DNA from: Amorphochlora amoebiformis
Lineage: Eukaryota; Cercozoa; Chlorarachniophyceae
Direction of reading: 5' to 3'
Assembly: GCA_054601695.1 (NCBI GenBank)
Contig: BAAHQB010000157.1
Span: 310,001 to 374,000, forward strand
Length of the DNA stretch: 64,000 nucleotides
Shown here: positions 1-38,804 of the stretch, in pieces
How the letters are laid out: each line of letters begins with the position of its first letter
How positions within the stretch are numbered: the stretch's first letter is position 1
The notes under the pieces: generated by a model
What the model was told of the DNA's origin: nothing
Database searches by the model: none
What the model saw: the letters and a program-made list of their open reading frames with translations, nothing else
Made by a program: the position numbers and the translations under genes

Positions 1-16
1 ATTCACATACATATTA

Positions 17-104
<88 letters not shown>

Positions 105-136
105 TATATGTATACACACACACACACACACACACA

Positions 137-170
<34 letters not shown>

Positions 171-267
171 CATACATACGTATGTATATATACCTTTCTC
201 TTCTCCCTCTCTTCCTCATTCTCCCCTTCCCGCGCAGAACAGCTGTCACTAAAGATTACGAGCGCAC
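1..267. repeat. (TA)n tract and short unique flank, no gene
   Basis: Almost pure (TA)n runs from about 20 to 110, followed by a (CA)n run and more (TA)n to about 190. A short pyrimidine-rich stretch then leads into the 3' end of gene E. No coding signal is visible apart from tyrosine/isoleucine repeats that come from translating (TA)n. Confidence 0.9.
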
Positions 268-3273
<3,006 letters not shown>

Positions 3274-3451
3274 CTAAATTATATACCAACGTGTTGTAAT
3301 ACTTATATTACATGTATGTATGGACATACATACACACACACGCATTTATATATTATATACATGCATATATATAAATATATATAAATATATAAATAAATAT
3401 ATATATATATATATATATATGTATATGTATATATATGTATATACATGCATA

Positions 3452-3482
<31 letters not shown>

Positions 3483-3559
3483 ATATACTATATGTATATG
3501 TATATATATGTAAATATACATGTATAATAAATATTTATATATACGTATAAAGAAATCTA

Positions 3560-3599
<40 letters not shown>

Positions 3600-3604
3600 T
3601 ATAT

Positions 3605-3664
<60 letters not shown>

Positions 3665-3791
3665 CATATAAATATATATATATATATATGTAATATAAAT
3701 GTTTATACATAATATATTGTTACATACATGTATGTATGTACATATATATATATATATATACATATGTATGTATATATATATATATACATGC

Positions 3792-3833
<42 letters not shown>

Positions 3834-3978
3834 TATATGTATATATATATATTGTATAACAACATTTACAAATTTATACGTTAATTACACATATTCATAA
3901 ATTCCCAACCCCAACATCAGCCCTAGCGATAACCCCAACCCGAACCCATACCCCCCGGTAAAGGTTTAAGGTTATTCT
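3274..3978. repeat. (TA)n-rich spacer between genes D and E
   Basis: Interrupted (TA)n with (CA)n and TATG variants from about 3320 to 3880, then a short unique stretch with degenerate CCCAACCC motifs that leads to the 3' end of gene D. The missing first exon of gene E may be here, but I could not find it. Confidence 0.6.
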
Positions 3979-4159
3979 TCACATGTCCAAGCCCTCATCT
4001 CCGCCTCCATCTTGTCGGATAATATTTGCATCGTCTACTTGCATCGGCACTTCATGAATATTCTCATTGGGGTCTGTAATTAGGGCAAGGGCTAAGCTGG
4101 GGTGAGTATTGTTCATTCTGTATTCGAATATATATATATATATATATATGTATACATTT

Positions 4160-4191
<32 letters not shown>

Positions 4192-4241
4192 ATATGTATT
4201 TATATATGCACACATACAAGTACATGCATGCTTATATGTGG

Positions 4242-4295
<54 letters not shown>

Positions 4296-4398
4296 AATAT
4301 ATATATACGTATTATATATGTTATATATATATTTACGACCACACGCGTACCGATACAGAACTTGTATCGACATATATGTATATACATAAGTATATATG

Positions 4399-4429
<31 letters not shown>

Positions 4430-4440
4430 CCTATACATAC

Positions 4441-4488
<48 letters not shown>

Positions 4489-5037
4489 TCACAAACATGT
4501 ACACCTAAGGCCTGTTGACCTCGACTCCGGCGGTTTTTTAGGCGATTTTTGACGTAGTGATACTCGTCTTGCTGCGATTAGTATCCGGTGAGGTCATCAC
4601 TAGCCCTCCCTGGTGTTCAGAGGCTATGTGTTCCTCTCTTTCGAACTATTTTGCAAGTTCACTTCGATTCGTTGAGGTTATGGTATTCGTTAGGTTATCG
4701 TTTGGTTAAACTAGGGTTAGGTTTGGCTTAAGGGTAGAGTTAGGTTTAGGGATAGCAGGGTTTCGGGTGAGGGTCAGGGCTAGTAAACGGATTCAGATTA
4801 GGGTACTTTGGATACCTCTCCCTCTTCACACGAGCTGCCTAGACGGACCTGTTTAGCAATAACATATTTGAATATATATGTATGTTGTATATATATATGT
4901 GTGTGAATATATATGTGTATATATATTTAAACATATATATACATAGAGAGAGAGAGAAAAGACATGTATGTTATATATATATATATATATATATATATCC
5001 TAATCCAAACTCTACCCTAACCCTAAACATATATATA

Positions 5038-5094
<57 letters not shown>

Positions 5095-5173
5095 GTGTCT
5101 AACCTTAACACATATATACGTATATATATTAATGTGGCATAGCTTATATTTTATATTACATATTTACATATAC

Positions 5174-5236
<63 letters not shown>

Positions 5237-5288
5237 AATATATATGTATATTGCAGTATACATATATATATATATATAAATTATTTAA

Positions 5289-5322
<34 letters not shown>

Positions 5323-5539
5323 CCTATCTATATGTATCCTTATGTATATATCTACATAATATCATATTACACATCGTATCTGACCCTATTGGTTTCATCG
5401 GGGTAGGCGTAGTTATTATAGCTCGAGTCGTCAAACTCGATACTTACTGGCCATTTTACGCATTTCTAGTATAGGTCTAAAGTATGTATATACACACACA
5501 CATACTTATACACACATATATATATATATAGACACAAAA

Positions 5540-5587
<48 letters not shown>

Positions 5588-5609
5588 TGTATACATACAT
5601 TACATTATA

Positions 5610-5647
<38 letters not shown>

Positions 5648-5681
5648 TATATAATACACACACACACATATATATATATGT

Positions 5682-5729
<48 letters not shown>

Positions 5730-5787
5730 TATATGTATATCTACATGTGCATATTCATGTACACATAAACACATGTACATATATATC

Positions 5788-5821
<34 letters not shown>

Positions 5822-5848
5822 TGTATATGTAGATATATGTATATATCA

Positions 5849-5895
<47 letters not shown>

Positions 5896-6324
5896 GTACA
5901 TTTACATAAAGATTTTTACATAAATGTAGTTTATATATATATACATATATATTTACATATAAAAATACCGGATGGCTTTCCCCCATAATCTTGGTGGGGA
6001 GAATATTATACCTTCCTATCGACGTAATATTCCCAAACACCCAACCATGGTCCTAAAAAAGTGTTGAGTATGATTTTCGAAAATTTCCGGAAAGTTTCTT
6101 CGGAATTTAAGGAGCATGCATAGTACATATCTAAATATATACTGCTCTATATATATATATATATATACATAAGTATATGCAATATTTTGACTTGTTTATA
6201 AGTTTGTGTTTATAACCTTCTTCATGACCCTCACACGATGTCCAACCTGAGTATATATATATATATACATATATATACTTATACATATATTCGTATGTAT
6301 ATTGAGTATGTTGATATATATATC

Positions 6325-6355
<31 letters not shown>

Positions 6356-6359
6356 ATAG

Positions 6360-6396
<37 letters not shown>

Positions 6397-6413
6397 GTAT
6401 ATTTAACATTATT

Positions 6414-6452
<39 letters not shown>

Positions 6453-6459
6453 TATACAT

Positions 6460-6498
<39 letters not shown>

Positions 6499-6534
6499 AC
6501 ATATATACACATATATACACATATACATACATAC

Positions 6535-6575
<41 letters not shown>

Positions 6576-6594
6576 CATATATACATACACACAC

Positions 6595-6631
<37 letters not shown>

Positions 6632-6642
6632 CACGTATACAC

Positions 6643-6673
<31 letters not shown>

Positions 6674-7446
6674 CATATATGTAGGTATTTTATTCATTAC
6701 AAATATACCTTCGGAACAGGATAGAACAGAGTCTCCCCCTCAAAAGCGTCGAAGAAAAAAGAAGTATGTAACTGCCCTAAAAGGAAAAAACAAATATTGA
6801 CAAATAAAAAACCAAACGCCCACATACCATCAGCAAACCACCGAACCAATAAACAACATATTCCATATTCCGCCATGACACGTGTCCGTCCCTTTAAGTG
6901 ACAACCCATCTTCCCGCGTCTAAGCAGGTGTCACCATGAGTGACGTATTTTGTCTCCCTGTGTGCCGCCACGTGTTAATTGCGAGTTGCAATGTGTATGT
7001 AGAGGTGTAGTTTGTTAAGTGAGATATTTGCCGTTTATAATTATTAGTTTTGAGTGTCCCAAATAGCGAAAGCTATAGCGTTGTAAATAGTGGTATCGTA
7101 ACAGTGTTACCTGGGGGGTAGAAGGATGGGAAAGTCCGTCCCTTGCCCCACTTACCACTTATCCTCTTGTCTCTCTCATGCTCCTAATAAGAATATGTAG
7201 GCCTGATTTTATTTTTGTAGCTCGAGTCTAGGAAATGTATATGTGTAGATGATTATTGTTACTGTTATTACTGTGATTATTAGAACAACAAATAAGCATA
7301 CTTTTGTATGAATATACATATTATATATATATATATATATATATATGTGTATATATATTTGTATGTATACACACACACACATATATATATATGTGTATAT
7401 ATATATTATATGTGTACATATGTACATACATACACACACATATATA

Positions 7447-7488
<42 letters not shown>

Positions 7489-8094
7489 ACCTATCATGTC
7501 ATGATACTATAGATGTATTTATGTGTATATATCCGTATATATAACTACATATGTCATATCACACAAAACATGTATACATATAAATACACGGGTACAACTA
7601 TCATGTAAAAATACATACATATCCAGTGATGATAAAATATAACGCAATTAGTTAAACCTCTCGGAAAGACTTTCTGAAACTCCTATACGCTTCTGGGAGC
7701 TTGTTGAAAAATTCAGCTACGTCGAGTCTAATTATGAATAGTATGCTCGTTGAAAACTCATATAGTTGTCAAATATATCTCTCATTACAAAACTAAAGGG
7801 TAGTTATTGCTGTAACTACGCAATACGTCTAATGAATATATATTATGATATAATCTAAATAAATAAACATATGTATATGCATATATATATATACGCACAA
7901 ATATATATATATATATATATATATATCAATATATATATATATGTACATATTCATTTATATGATGTATTAGATACCCAGGTTTATCGGGTACAATGTGATC
8001 AATATCCCTATCTCGACGTTGAGGTCCCTGACCCAACTCACCCATTTCTGCCTAATCCATCCAAATATAAATGTATGTAATATTATACATTGAG

Positions 8095-8126
<32 letters not shown>

Positions 8127-8319
8127 GTATGTATATATATATATATATAAATATACATACACATCTATACATTTATGTAATATATGAATACATGTATATT
8201 TATATATATATATATACATACATACATATATATATATGTATATGTACATGTATATATATATATATGTACATTTACATATACACAGGTGAATGAACAATCA
8301 TATGTTCACATGCAGTCAT
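3979..8319 (-). CDS. Gene D: small spliced gene, possible Tudor-like chromatin or RNA-binding protein
   Basis: Eleven minus-strand exons join in continuous phase: 8284-8319, 7975-8027, 7658-7727, 7156-7183, 6709-6776, 6217-6246, 5969-6052, 5385-5465, 4816-4848, 4564-4609 and 3979-4073 (TGA at 3979-3981), for about 207 residues. Several exons are open in only the chosen phase. The N-terminal part is charged and helical ([19 protein letters not shown]). The middle reads [20 protein letters not shown] and later [16 protein letters not shown]. That G-x-x-V-x-V ... W-x-x-G-x-I ... FDD pattern resembles Tudor/Agenet-like barrels, which is inference only. The C-terminus is acidic ([10 protein letters not shown]). 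The start at 8319 is tentative. The GT at 4558-4563 is used because reading on would stop at 4538, whereas splicing matches phase 1 of the last exon. Confidence 0.62.
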
Positions 8320-8343
8320 ATCTAAAAGCATATATGTATAATA

Positions 8344-8381
<38 letters not shown>

Positions 8382-8522
8382 CATATATATATATATATAT
8401 GTATAAATGAATAAATAAACATATATTTATATGTTTGTTTTTCCACAAAGGAACATATATATTACCTTTATACGTACATTTCCGCACATAGGAACATATA
8501 TATATATATTATATATATGTAC

Positions 8523-8597
<75 letters not shown>

Positions 8598-8813
8598 TAT
8601 ATACATGCACACACGTATACACATAGTTATTATCTGGATATAAAAAATGTAAATTACTGTATAAATATATACAAGTATATATATATGTCTATATATATAC
8701 ATATAATATATATGAATTTATGTATCTTAAACCTATACATATGACTATATACACACATACATATCTATGCATACATGCATGATTATATATATAAATATAT
8801 ATATATATATATC

Positions 8814-8845
<32 letters not shown>

Positions 8846-9023
8846 ATATATATAATATACTAACATACATGTACATATATTATTGAGAAACAATGAACAC
8901 ATTTGTATATCATATTAATACTAGTTATTAAAACTTTATGTTTACATTTATATTTATACATATATATGTATATTATTGATTTAAATATATACATTTATAC
9001 ATAGACACATACACACACACACG

Positions 9024-9054
<31 letters not shown>

Positions 9055-9131
9055 TATTTGTATATGTATGTGTGTGATATGTATGTATATATATTGATGA
9101 GTAATAAGCGTATTTGTATATAATATCAAAA
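8320..9131. repeat. (TA)n/(CA)n spacer between genes A and D
   Basis: Mostly (TA)n, with a (CA)n block at 9005-9040. A short imperfect tandem duplication lies at 8430-8500, where a TTTCC...GGAACATATATAT segment occurs twice. I see no exon in either strand. Confidence 0.7.
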
Positions 9132-20860
<11,729 letters not shown>

Positions 20861-21334
20861 ACATGTTCATATTTATATACGCGACAATTTTGGCATACAG
20901 ACACACATATGCACATACAAATACAAACCTCTACACAATCCCCACAACCCGAAAATAATCAAGATATGACCCTTAAAAGAAATTTCGAGCCAATTTTTCC
21001 AAGAAGGTTCGAGGTTCGAGAATTTACCCACTGGGACTTATCCATGGTAACCAAACACCCCATCCGAGGATCTAGGCAACCGAGAATATCCCCCCGATAC
21101 GACCGGAACCCTTCGCTACCTTCCTCCTCTCAGCCTCAGTCCCTTCCCTTTAGCATTCCCCCCTGCCCTTCGATATCCCTCGTGGTGCGCAAGATTTTGT
21201 ATCAAAAAGGGCAAGAAGAACGGCACGCCATGGCTCCGTTGCCGTCTGGCGGCGACCATCGCGCCGTTGACGCTCTGAACTACTTTTTATTATTTCGGCA
21301 ATTGTAGATTTATTCTTCTTCCATCGCCGAGCTG
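20861..21334. promoter_or_regulatory. Shared head-to-head intergenic region of genes A and B
   Basis: A 474-bp stretch free of (TA)n between the start of gene A (minus, 20860) and gene B (plus, 21335). It is mixed-composition and C-rich in the middle (21100-21180). An in-frame TAG at 21305-21307 sits just upstream of the gene B ATG. A 132-codon reading frame at 20909-21307 crosses it, but it has no splice or family support and is probably chance. It most likely holds a bidirectional promoter and 5' UTRs; no specific site is recognised. Confidence 0.55.
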
Positions 21335-31954
<10,620 letters not shown>

Positions 31955-32995
31955 GGGTTTCGGTTACGGTTAGGTATCGGTTCGGTTAGGGTGTCGGTTA
32001 CGGTTAGGTATCGGTTCGGTTACGGTTAGGGTGCCGGTTACGGTTAGGGTGCCGGTTACGGTTAGGGTGCCGGTTACGGTTAGGGTTAAAGCTAGGTTAG
32101 CGTTGGGAGCTAGGTGTGGGTTGGGTTACTAAGCTAGGCTAGGGATGGGGTAAGATTTCGTGAAGTCGGACTCAAGGATAGGCTAGGGACAAACCCAAAG
32201 TTAGAGTTGGAAGGTGGAATTTGGGCGTAGGGTTATAGGGTTAGGGTTGAGAACTAGGGCTGGGGTTGAGAGAAGGGTTAGGGTTAAGAGCTAGAGTTAG
32301 TGTTGAGAGTTAGGGTTAGGATTAAGAGTTAGAGTTCTAGGGTTAGGGTTAAGAACTAGGATTGGGGTTAGAGCTGGGGTTAAGATTAAGAGCTAGGGTT
32401 AGGGTAAAGAGTTAGGGTTAGTGTTAAGAGCTAGGTAGATTAAGGACAGGTTTGGTTAGGGTTAGGCTTAGGGTTCGGCTATTTGTCAGCGTTAGGCGCG
32501 TTCGTTTAGCATTAGCTTAAGGCTAGGGTTAGGGTTACGGCTAGGGTTTGGTTTACGAGTTTTACCAGGACTAGACTAGCATTAGCCTACAGGGGTTTGG
32601 GTTAAGGCTGGTTAAGGTCAATGGTAGGCTGTGGGTACGGTTAGCATTAGCATAGAGCGTTAGGGTTAAGAGCTAGGGTTAGGGTTAAGTGCTAGGGTTG
32701 GATTACGAGCTAGGGTTAGGGTTAGGACTTGAGTTAGGACTATGAGCTAGGGTTGGGGTTACTAGAGTTAGGGTTAAGAACTAGGGTTTGAATTAAGAGC
32801 TAGGGTTAGGGTAAAGAGTTATGTTTGGGTTAAGAGCTAGGGTTAAGGCAAGAGCTATAATAAGGGTTAAGAGTTAGGGTTAGGGTTAGGAGTTAGGGTT
32901 AGGGTTAACTTTTGCGTTAAGCCTTTGGTTCGGTTAGCATTAGAGCTAGGTCAAGGTTAGGGTTATTATTAGGGTTGGGGTTATGTTAACTTTTT
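31955..32995 (+). repeat. Degenerate TTAGGG-derived satellite
   Basis: About 1 kb of interrupted TTAGGG units mixed with longer words such as GGTTACGGTTAGGGTGCC (32030-32080, near-perfect repeats) and GTTAAGAGCTAGGGTTAGG (32280-32900). Interruptions are frequent, so this is an old interstitial array rather than a chromosome end. It ends at a pyrimidine tract (TTTTTTTCCAG, ~32990-33001) that could be a splice acceptor. Confidence 0.85.
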
Positions 32996-33047
32996 TTCCA
33001 GGCCATTGCTTATCACATATAGCGTCTCGTGATATATATATTTATGC

Positions 33048-33092
<45 letters not shown>

Positions 33093-33127
33093 GTATATGT
33101 TTGTATTTGTATTTATAGGTTCACATT

Positions 33128-33627
33128 ATGACTGACATTGGGTTAGCTCTTCATGGATCGTATGGGGCCGAACGTCAGGATATTCTCACCTTTCAGGAAG
33201 GCTTAAAGTATGTATGTACATCTATAAGCATACATATGTATATTATATAAATATACACATATGTGTGTGTGTTGTGTATAAATGTATATACATCTATTTA
33301 ATATACATATATATATATATATTTCTATTATATACTGTATATATATACACATATATATATATATATATATATAAACATATATATATATATATATATTCAT
33401 ACATTACGGAAATATATTGATATATACAGATATATATATATATATATATATAAATATATATATTATATATATATATATTATACATATATGTATATATATA
33501 TACGTGTGTGTGTTTGTGTGTATGTGTTTATGTGCATACAATATTATATTAGGTGCATACATAAAGCAAATTTTTGGGTGGGTTATTATTCAATATATAT
33601 TATACATACATACATATATGCACATAG

Positions 33628-33672
<45 letters not shown>

Positions 33673-33767
33673 CGCACACGTATACATATATATATATATA
33701 TATGTAATACATATATACATATATATAGGTATACATGTATATATATTTATTTATTATACATATATAC

Positions 33768-33799
<32 letters not shown>

Positions 33800-33826
33800 A
33801 TAGATGTATATATGTATATAAATATG

Positions 33827-33867
<41 letters not shown>

Positions 33868-33924
33868 GTAGATAAATATGTAATAATATATATATGTGTA
33901 TGTATATATGTATATGTGTATATT

Positions 33925-33959
<35 letters not shown>

Positions 33960-34079
33960 AAATGTATATGTATGTGTGTTCATAAAGACGTCATTTCGAA
34001 CGAGTGCGAGTGCTTATGGAAAGCGACCCTGTTTTACCGGATAAAGCCAAAACTGTATATATCATATGTATCATTTACT

Positions 34080-34111
<32 letters not shown>

Positions 34112-34132
34112 TAAATATAAATAAATAAATAA

Positions 34133-34164
<32 letters not shown>

Positions 34165-34185
34165 TGATATATGCTTGTAATTATA

Positions 34186-34269
<84 letters not shown>

Positions 34270-34289
34270 TATTTTATTAATATGCATAT

Positions 34290-34337
<48 letters not shown>

Positions 34338-34389
34338 GTGTGTGTGTATACAATGCATGTATCCGTTTGAATGTATAAATATGAAAACT

Positions 34390-34433
<44 letters not shown>

Positions 34434-34434
34434 C

Positions 34435-34486
<52 letters not shown>

Positions 34487-34510
34487 CTAGCGTGTGCTAG
34501 CGTGTGTGCA

Positions 34511-34578
<68 letters not shown>

Positions 34579-34584
34579 ATTATA

Positions 34585-34659
<75 letters not shown>

Positions 34660-34702
34660 ATGTATACTATACATATTAAAATGTATATTTATGCGTGCAT
34701 GC

Positions 34703-34795
<93 letters not shown>

Positions 34796-34982
34796 TATAA
34801 TATATATATATATATAAATATGTATATATTATATAATATATATATATATATATAATATATAATATATGTAAACATCTGAACTTAGTGCATCGCCGAGACG
34901 CTTGGGAGTGACATTTGCGATTTGGAAACCGGGACATGCGATTTTAGCACCAACTAGACCAAAGGGAAATATGATTTCGTGA
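33128..34982 (+). CDS. Gene F: small four-exon gene, unknown protein
   Basis: Exons 33119-33207 (ATG at 33128), 33553-33581, 33988-34054 and 34886-34982 (TGA) join in phase to give about 90 residues. The start reads [18 protein letters not shown], and the end reads [19 protein letters not shown] before the stop. I do not recognise it. The first exon has an upstream acceptor (TATAG at 33114-33118) with an open frame before the ATG, so an earlier exon is possible; a candidate acceptor lies at ~33001 just after the TTAGGG satellite. All introns are (TA)n-rich. Confidence 0.5.
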
Positions 34983-35143
34983 TCAATATGTGTGGTTCAA
35001 CTTGAAAACGTGTAACGTGTAATTGCAGCTGTACATCGAGTACATCTAGAGACAGGCAATATATATAACCTTAAAAATAAGACATATGCATACACAAGAT
35101 ATCCTATAGTTGTACGTCTAATCATGTGCGAGTAGCTATACTA

Positions 35144-35196
<53 letters not shown>

Positions 35197-35345
35197 ATGT
35201 GTTCACTGCGTAGATACTGAGTACTACTGGTATTATACGTTGAAATAATAACAAAGGTTGAGTACTAATGAGTGCTATGCATGCTATTGCATGTACTAGA
35301 TGTACGACATACTCGTTCACGTGTACGATTATCTAGATTATATAT

Positions 35346-35390
<45 letters not shown>

Positions 35391-35427
35391 TTATATATAT
35401 TGCTACTATGCGTGAATGGTGTCGGTA

Positions 35428-35484
<57 letters not shown>

Positions 35485-35506
35485 TACAATATATGTATGT
35501 GTGTAC

Positions 35507-35585
<79 letters not shown>

Positions 35586-36803
35586 CATACTAGCTAGACT
35601 AGACATATGTCTAGTATGTGCTTGCGAATATAACAACGATGTAAGTTAAGTAACAGAGCACAAGGCACTAGACCAAGTATGGAACTATCGAGCTCCCCGA
35701 TGAAGGCAGCGGCCGACTGATCACCGAAGGCTGTCGAATGGGACTGGGCATCGATCCATGAAACTGACAAGACCTGAAAGCGTGTAAAACTCCATGGAGA
35801 ACAGAATCTGGAGAATATAGACCAAGTATTAATTAAAAGGCACACGTCGGGGCGGTCGGGCACAAGTCATAGTTGCTGAATAGTCTTAGGATATATTAGA
35901 GTACGTAGTAGATAATAATTCGGCAGAGGATATATCCGTTTGGTCAGCTGTAGATATTTGTACAATGTACAGCTGTCAGATTTCAAGGTGATCAACGGTG
36001 AACCGCTGTCAATACGCTATATAGCTGCACAGATTACTTCTGGACTTATTCTACTGATTGTTAATATTGTTATTTCTACGTTTTTCTCTCTAGCTAGCTC
36101 ACGCAAAACTCAGGCTCTATGACCTCCTGACAGGACCTGTAGCCTAGATCTAGTAGATAGGAAACAACAGCTAGATACTACTAGTTAGTACTAGTCTAGT
36201 AGTCTAGTCTAGTAGTAGATAGTCTATAGCGCATCTATAGCTATAGTTCTAGTAGTTTTTCCACCATCCTATCCGTACCGTAAACGTATCTACTACTATC
36301 TAGTAGTACTAGTAGTACTAATCTAATATTCCATCCAGTCCATATAGTCTAGATAGTCTAGATAGTTGTTCACATATAGTAGGCCCGACCATAAGAAGTG
36401 GCATAACTAGCTGACGTCGTAGCTCTAGTAGCTGTACAATAGCCTAGATAGTAGAGATAGCAAGGATTCAAAATTCTAGAGATTATCATCATGCACGTAC
36501 GTCACGCATCACGCATCATATGCGCGCATGATCTAGATGATAAAGACAACTGTCGCAGTGCACTGTGATACACTACCTAGCTATACCCTACTAGCCCTAG
36601 TCTAGCTAGTACGCTTAGACTGCGAATGCTCAAATCTAGTCAAATAGACTAGTACCGTAGTACGTACAGACGTACTACTAGACTAGAAGAGAAGTTATAG
36701 TTGAAAGCCCGGCCCGCTAGTCAGCTAGTGTTGGACGATAGACACATAATTTTAGCAATGGTGAAGAAAACTACCTAATTTTCCACGCTTCGAAATAATA
36801 TTC
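34983..36803. other. Intergenic region with (TA)n and a CTAG-rich block, no supported gene
   Basis: Holds (TA)n at 35145-35205 and 35340-35590, and mixed unique sequence at 35600-36120. From about 36120 to 36680 CTAG is strikingly frequent, with nested near-palindromes such as GTCTAGATAGTCTAGATAG. A 60-codon frame at 35940-36122 has one hydrophobic stretch but no splice, start or family support. The block could be a decayed mobile element, but no terminal repeats or coding domains were seen. Confidence 0.5.
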
Positions 36804-37177
36804 CTAGGCCAGGCTGCGTACAAGGCTAGCGCTGGGGCTGGCCTCCCTTGTTTTTAACTTTCCACGCTCGCGCGGTCGGTGTCCAGTGTCCATGCCTATA
36901 TGCTTGTCGAAATTCGTGTCCTGACCCTTGAAATCCTCTGTGTCCCCATCAGATCCACTCCCAAGCCGTTGTCCTTGGGATTCTTCTTGGCTCGAATCTC
37001 TTGATTTTGGTTGGTTGTGCACCGTCTTGTTTTCCCTGCTGGCGTTAGAACAAAATTCTCCCTGATTCTTATATCTGAGGATGTCTGTCAACCTGATCAC
37101 AGGACCTGAGAAAATAAATGTTATAAGCACATTTAAAAATACTGCATACATGCTTACGTGAATAGTATGTGTACATA

Positions 37178-37232
<55 letters not shown>

Positions 37233-37250
37233 GTGTATGCATAAATACAT

Positions 37251-37290
<40 letters not shown>

Positions 37291-37362
37291 GGTGTGTGTA
37301 TATAAGTATATATATATTTTATGTGGATAAAATATTCATTTATATATTGTATTATGTATATT

Positions 37363-37395
<33 letters not shown>

Positions 37396-38804
37396 TATAT
37401 ATTTTTTTTTTATATATATATATATATATGTATATATATACATATATTATATAGATACACTTATGTTCTCACACACATATGTATTTGATGTAAAATATTT
37501 AGACTAAATTTAAATATGAATTAATTATTTATGAATAAATAGAGAAAATTTAACACGTATAAATTTTGTGTGTATATTGCGTATTAATAAGTTTTTATCG
37601 GTAAAGCATATTACTAGTATAAACTGCATATTAGGGCACCTAAGTATTGCTCCTCGCAGCACGAAAAGTCGGTGGGGAAGTATTCCTTGAGTGTAAACAG
37701 TTTTCCCAGCTCCTGGGCGTGCTTGCTTTGGTTCTTCTTTTTACCAACGAACTCATGGTGAAGCTTCGTCTGGGCATTACCCTCCGTGTGCCCCCCCTTG
37801 TCTGTTTTGTCTAGTCGTAGCGGTTTCGCGAGGAAAAATTTGGGAGGACTTTCCTTCGAGTATGAAGGTGTGATTATGTCCAGCACAGCACATTCGCTCA
37901 GAGCCTAATTTGTATAAATACGGTTTGGGTTTGTGGGGATTGGACAGCCGGAGAAGATATACCTGAAAGCTGTGGCAGTTCCGATAGTTCTCCCCCACAA
38001 CATGGACGTCACACTTTCCGGCCTCAAGTACACCGTTGAAATCGAGCCTAGCAACGCTGTGAAAACAAAACTGGGCGTTATTACAAGTTGGGGACAGTGA
38101 TGGAAGGGCTGCGGGGAAGGTGGGGCAGGAATAGGCCTGGGAGGAGGGAAAGAGGGAAGCTGTAGTTCGAATTGATCAACAATAGCGGGATGAACGCAAT
38201 ACATATGGCAGAACGTAAAAACTGACCCCTTTTTCTTATCCACCCAGTCGTACTCAGTGGAGATCATTCTGCCGTACAGCAGATGAGACAGCACTGTCAT
38301 GCCCTCGTGGTCGTGGATGGGGATGCGCGACCCCACAGGAAGCCGAAAGATCATGATACTCAGCTCCGGGTGCTTAAACACCGTCTGGCAGCGCGGGGGG
38401 GTTTGTTTCGCAAACCCACCCAGTGAGTTGGCACACCTTCTCTTTCGCTTGCGATTAATGGCCAAGTCTCGACATCCGAAGTACTCTGACCCCTCCTTTT
38501 CCCCTGGTCTGGAGGCGGGTCCAGGGGACCCTGAGTCAAATGTAGGAGCTAAGTTGGGTGATGGGGAAGCCTTATTTTGCATGTTGAAAGTCTTGCGGTC
38601 GAGCATTAGCATCATTCGGGCCAGATCCTCGGACTCTTTGCTTCCAGCACGTAGTCGAGCGCGGTTGGCCCACGCATAGCTGATTAGGTCGAGAACCACA
38701 CAAAATTGTCCGGAGCTCCTTCTCGCGATAACTTGAGCACAGGACGACGTCGATGGGGATGGCGATAGCGACGAAGGGGACGGTGTTTGTGGGGATCCTT
38801 GCAT
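36804..38804 (-). CDS. Gene C: thiol dioxygenase of the PCO/ADO family (cysteine/cysteamine oxidase)
   Basis: Four minus-strand exons: 38227-38804, 37963-38056, 37640-37904 and 36804-37105 (TAG), continuous phase, about 412 residues. Exon 1 holds the family core [20 protein letters not shown] then [13 protein letters not shown]; His164 and His166 are the first two iron ligands. Exon 2 ends [10 protein letters not shown], giving the third ligand His221. Exon 3 begins [12 protein letters not shown], the usual continuation, and its end joins exon 4 as QYLG|PVI, matching the conserved Y-x-G-P near the C-terminus of plant cysteine oxidases. Family members oxidise N-terminal cysteine or cysteamine with O2 and link oxygen level to protein turnover; which substrate is used here is unknown. 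Unusual are a Ser/Pro-rich N-terminal extension of about 130 residues, an inserted Lys/Gly/His-rich segment in exon 3 and a ~90-residue polar C-terminal tail. The introns are mostly short (58 and 170 nt), unlike the neighbours. Confidence 0.9.

Noticed and set aside
20909-21307. 132-codon plus-strand frame as a gene
   Set aside because: It lies in the shared promoter region of genes A and B, has Pro/Ser-rich unspecific content, and ends just before the signal-peptide start of gene B; no motif supports it.
31955-32995. TTAGGG repeats as a true telomere or chromosome end
   Set aside because: The units are heavily interrupted, genes continue on both sides and similar arrays recur within introns, so these are interstitial.
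35594-35863. 89-codon minus-strand frame
   Set aside because: Mixed composition but no splice partner in phase, no motif and flanking (TA)n and CTAG-rich DNA; could not be supported as an exon.
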